Assembly: GCA_001586965.3 (NCBI GenBank)
Contig: LUCW03000060.1
Coordinates: 185,001-207,500 of the forward strand
DNA from: Sphaeroforma sirkka
Lineage: Eukaryota; Opisthokonta; Ichthyosporea; Ichthyophonida
Length of the DNA: 22,500 nucleotides
Direction: 5' to 3'
The translations under genes and the position numbers were made by a program. This document shows positions 19,995 through 22,500 of the stretch, piece by piece. The notes under the pieces are model-generated. The model worked only from the letters and a program-made list of their open reading frames with translations, did no database searches and was not told the DNA's origin. Position 1 is the first letter of the stretch. Every line of letters begins with the position of its first letter.

Positions 19995-20345
19995 CACAGT
20001 GTACGTAGGCGGCATGATTATGAACAGACCAGCGAATGGCAGAGTCAAAGTGTAGATGTAATATAAATAAGACCATATATAGTATAAATAAGAACATAGT
20101 GCACGTAGGCGGCATGATTGTAAACAAACCAGCGAAAGGCAGAGTCAAAGTGTGGATGTCATATAAATAAGACCATAATGTAATATAAAGAAGAACATAG
20201 TGCACGTAGGCGGCATGATTATTGAACAGACCAGCGAATGGCAGAGTCAAAGTGTGGATGTAATATAAATAAGAACATAGTGCACGTAGGCGGCATGATT
20301 ATTGAACTGACCAGCGAATGGCAGAGTAAAAGTGTGGATGTATAA
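19992..20345. repeat. Four-copy tandem repeat starting at the lipase stop codon
   Basis: Each unit has GTAGGCGGCATGATT, then CCAGCGAA(T/A)GGCAGAGT, AAGTG(T)GGATGT and TATAAATAAG; unit lengths are about 100, 100, 80 and 70 bp. It probably forms most of the lipase 3' UTR. No canonical AATAAA is seen in it. Confidence 0.93.
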
Positions 20346-21240
20346 ATAAGGGGCGACACCACTAAATAGATCGTCATCCTGTTGTGTAGAGACGTGTTTA
20401 TTCCATTCGCCCGCTTCTGCTAGCTTCTTGGACCACACACGCGGCAGATCGTTTGTCTAAATTCTTTGCATGTCTACAATTTCGTCGCTGTTAATGCCGC
20501 AAGGGTACGGCTGTATTACTATATATTACTAAGTATTGCGCTGGCGTGTACCAGCCAGATAAGGTGCTTGGCGCCATATACGTCCGCTTCTGCTATGTAA
20601 ATACACGCTCAGCGTTGCGGAAAATAGGCCTCATCTATAACCCTAACTTCTAGCGTTTCGTACGATGTGTGTCGTTCTGTTCTGTTCTGTTCATAGCCGG
20701 ACTGGCGTGGCGTGACGTGGAGTGGCGTGGGCCATAGGTACACCCAGCCCTGTCTAAAAGTCGTGTGCTTAATATCTGCTTCAGTATTACTTGCATCTCT
20801 ATTGCGTACAGACTAGAGAACCTCCCCGTGAGATGGCCAATTATGCGCCTAGCTCGTACAGTGTGGCACATATATACACCGGCACGTCAAGGCACAACGC
20901 ACCCCATTGGATTAGATATACACCCCCCATCCATCGTTCGTGTTGAGTTTGGATATCCCTGGCAACCGTCCCGGTGCTTACTATGGTACCCAGGCCTATC
21001 GGACAAACTATTGTTATAGATTTATCATTCTTCGCGGACTCCCCCTCCCAGATCGAGTGTTCCCCACTTAGAGCAGAGAACAACACCAATCTGTCATCTC
21101 CATTCCGTCACCCGTTTGCATCAACAGAAGTGTCAGCGGGACATATTAAGTACTTTCGAAGCAATGCACGCACACCATCACATCAGACGTGTCAGTGACT
21201 CCACTGAGCATATCTGTGCCGTAGCTACCCTCATCTCCAG
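20346..21240. other. Unassigned region downstream of the lipase
   Basis: No domain is recognised. On the minus strand, frames at 20340-20450 (VWSKKLAEAGEWNKHVST, acidic after) and about 20700-20865 (RRIIGHLTGRFSSLYAIEM) look somewhat protein-like and could be terminal exons of a convergent gene, but splice sites and phases do not link them. The block TGGCGTGGCGTGACGTGG near 20704 is a short G/T-rich direct repeat. Confidence 0.35.
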
Positions 21241-21246
21241 AAGGCC

Positions 21247-21307
21247 ATCCAGGACGAGTTCGCTAGGGTTTTTAGGGTTTAGGGTTTAATCCAGGACGAG
21301 TTCGCTA
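21247..21307. repeat. Telomere-like insert between 19-bp direct repeats
   Basis: ATCCAGGACGAGTTCGCTA occurs at 21247-21265 and 21289-21307. Between them is AGGGTTTTTAGGGTTTAGGG followed by TTTA, i.e. three TTTAGGG-type units, the first with two extra T. Confidence 0.95.
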
Positions 21308-21486
21308 TAACTCTCAGGCATGCCCCCTCCACGCAGCTGGTTTTAGGGTTTTCTGCCGTTCCTCATCGGGTGTACTAGAGGCCCTTGTGCGCAGCCGCAC
21401 CGTCGCACGCACTATTGCTATGCTGAAGTTGTGTGCTTTCGACCGCACACAGGCACTGTGCCCGAAACCCTAAACCCAAATCGGTC

Positions 21487-21579
21487 ATGCCGAACCTCGC
21501 GTATCCGTATCTACGGTCGTATGCCGCTTCATACGCTGACAACAAACAAAGAAGTCTGCAATTTCGCAATGATAGTTAG
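21487..21579 (+). CDS. Uncertain 30-residue open frame after a telo-box motif
   Basis: The ATG follows the telo-box-like AAACCCTAAACCC by eight bases; the frame (MPNLAYPYLRSYAASY..., stop TAG) is rich in Tyr, Ala and Ser with GC-rich codons. It may be the end of an exon or chance; no family is recognised. The frame is open upstream to 21427. Confidence 0.12.
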   Translation: MPNLAYPYLRSYAASYADNKQRSLQFRNDS

Positions 21580-21747
21580 ACTCACTGGGCAGTCTCTTCC
21601 TTAACCGTTCAACGATTCAGTAGTTAACCCCTGGAGCGCATATCAAGGCCACTGGCGCATTGAACCTAAAACGGCTACCTGGCTTCAGTATTAGATCATC
21701 CGCCGGTTGTGTACAACCCAGACTAAGAGGTACGACTTGGACTAGCA

Positions 21748-22034
21748 GAACCAGCCCATTGGCCTAGCTATAAGGTCCAGCCCATTGGCAAAGCTATCAG
21801 GACCAGCCCATTGGCCCAACTATCAGAACAAGCCCATTGGCCCAGTTATCAGGACCAGCTCATTGGCCCAACTATTAGGACAAGCCCATTGGCCCAGTTA
21901 TCAAGACCAGCTCATTGGCCCAACTATCAGAACAAGCCCATTGACCCAACTGTCAGGACCAGCCCATTGGCCCAACTATCAGAACAAGCCCATTGACCCA
22001 GCTATCAGGACCAGCCCATTAGCAAAGCTATCGA
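21748..22034. repeat. 26-bp minisatellite, 11 copies, each with ATTGG
   Basis: The consensus unit contains CCAGCCCATTGGCCCAACTA. Eleven units in perfect 26-bp register (11 x 26 = 286). Nine or so keep CCCATTGG or CTCATTGG. All forward frames are largely open, so the 125-codon His-Trp-Pro-rich frame over it is probably spurious. Confidence 0.96.
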
Positions 22035-22234
22035 GCCATACGCCGTACCGAAGCCTTGGGGGATTATCTGATGTCCTTTCTTTCTTGAGCCGAATGCGCA
22101 CAGATGGCGCTCGAAACACCCCTCAGCTGTATTCGTCGTGTGACCACGCTACTGATCAGTAACCACCCACACACACCCCTTCCAGCCCAGATTGGGATGG
22201 TGTACAATCACACCCAGCCTCTCTCTACGCACAC

Positions 22235-22330
22235 GCATGCATGGCATTAGCTCGTACACTCTCTTAGGGATGTAACATACAAGGCACGCATGGCATTCGC
22301 TCGTACACTCTCTTAAGGATGTACCATATC
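22235..22330. repeat. 49-bp imperfect tandem duplication
   Basis: GCATGGCATT(A/C)GCTCGTACACTCTCTTA occurs at 22239 and 22288, followed by GGATGTA(A/C)CATA. No gene recognised from here to the window end. Confidence 0.92.
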
Positions 22331-22500
22331 AGCCTGGTTGACACTGCCAGTCAGCTCTATGTGTGCCAAGTGTACTAAGCGCTGTATCGTACACTGTTCA
22401 GTATCAGGCCCCGTGCTTCTAGCCATCATCGAGCTACACCCGACCCGACCGTGTGTTTAACGGTTACTGATTAAACCTCGCTCGAGGCCGGACAGCCTAC

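Noticed and set aside
21785..22162. 125-codon His-Trp-Pro repeat protein
   Set aside because: The 26-bp unit is not a multiple of 3 and diverges without sparing codons, so it is better read as non-coding satellite.

Overview
The window is nuclear DNA of an intron-rich eukaryote, probably a free-living or symbiotic protist. It has GT-AG introns of roughly 0.5 to 1.4 kb, very abundant microsatellites and minisatellites, and scattered plant-type telomere-like motifs (CCCTAAA/TTTAGGG). Nothing bacterial is seen: no operons or Shine-Dalgarno spacing. Intron size, repeat load and protein families would suit a unicellular holozoan such as an ichthyosporean, but that is a guess from style, not from a marker gene.

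Two protein-coding genes can be supported, in divergent (head-to-head) orientation. Left, on the minus strand (about 11337 down to 3095 or beyond), is a multi-exon gene. Nine exons join with compatible reading phases at all eight junctions and give at least 456 residues: a C2-type domain, an atypical C1 (zinc, diacylglycerol-type) domain, a low-complexity linker, a second C2-type domain and the start of a probable third. Neither its first nor its last exon is certain. Right, on the plus strand (15187 to 19994), is a two-exon gene for about 1316 residues: a signal anchor, a lumenal Cys-containing, glycosylatable region, seven more membrane helices (Wntless/TMEM181-like layout) and a C-terminal class 3 lipase with complete Ser-Asp-His triad candidates.

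Layout: 1-3090, repeats and weak exon candidates; 3095-11337, the C2/C1 gene, with introns full of tandem repeats (137-bp, 48-bp and 58-62-bp units, CA and TG tracts); 11338-15186, intergenic or 5' region of both genes, AT-rich with long TA tracts; 15187-19994, the membrane lipase, with a 146-bp duplication of its first-exon end; 19992-20345, a tandem repeat directly at its stop codon; 20346-22500, unassigned DNA with a telomere-like insert between 19-bp direct repeats, an 11-copy 26-bp array carrying ATTGG (inverted CCAAT), and a short match to the 5' end of small-subunit rRNA.

Both genes point to membrane lipid signalling: one encodes a probable membrane-embedded acylglycerol or phospholipid hydrolase, the other a set of lipid-binding C2 and C1 modules. 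A functional link between them is inference from neighbourhood only.
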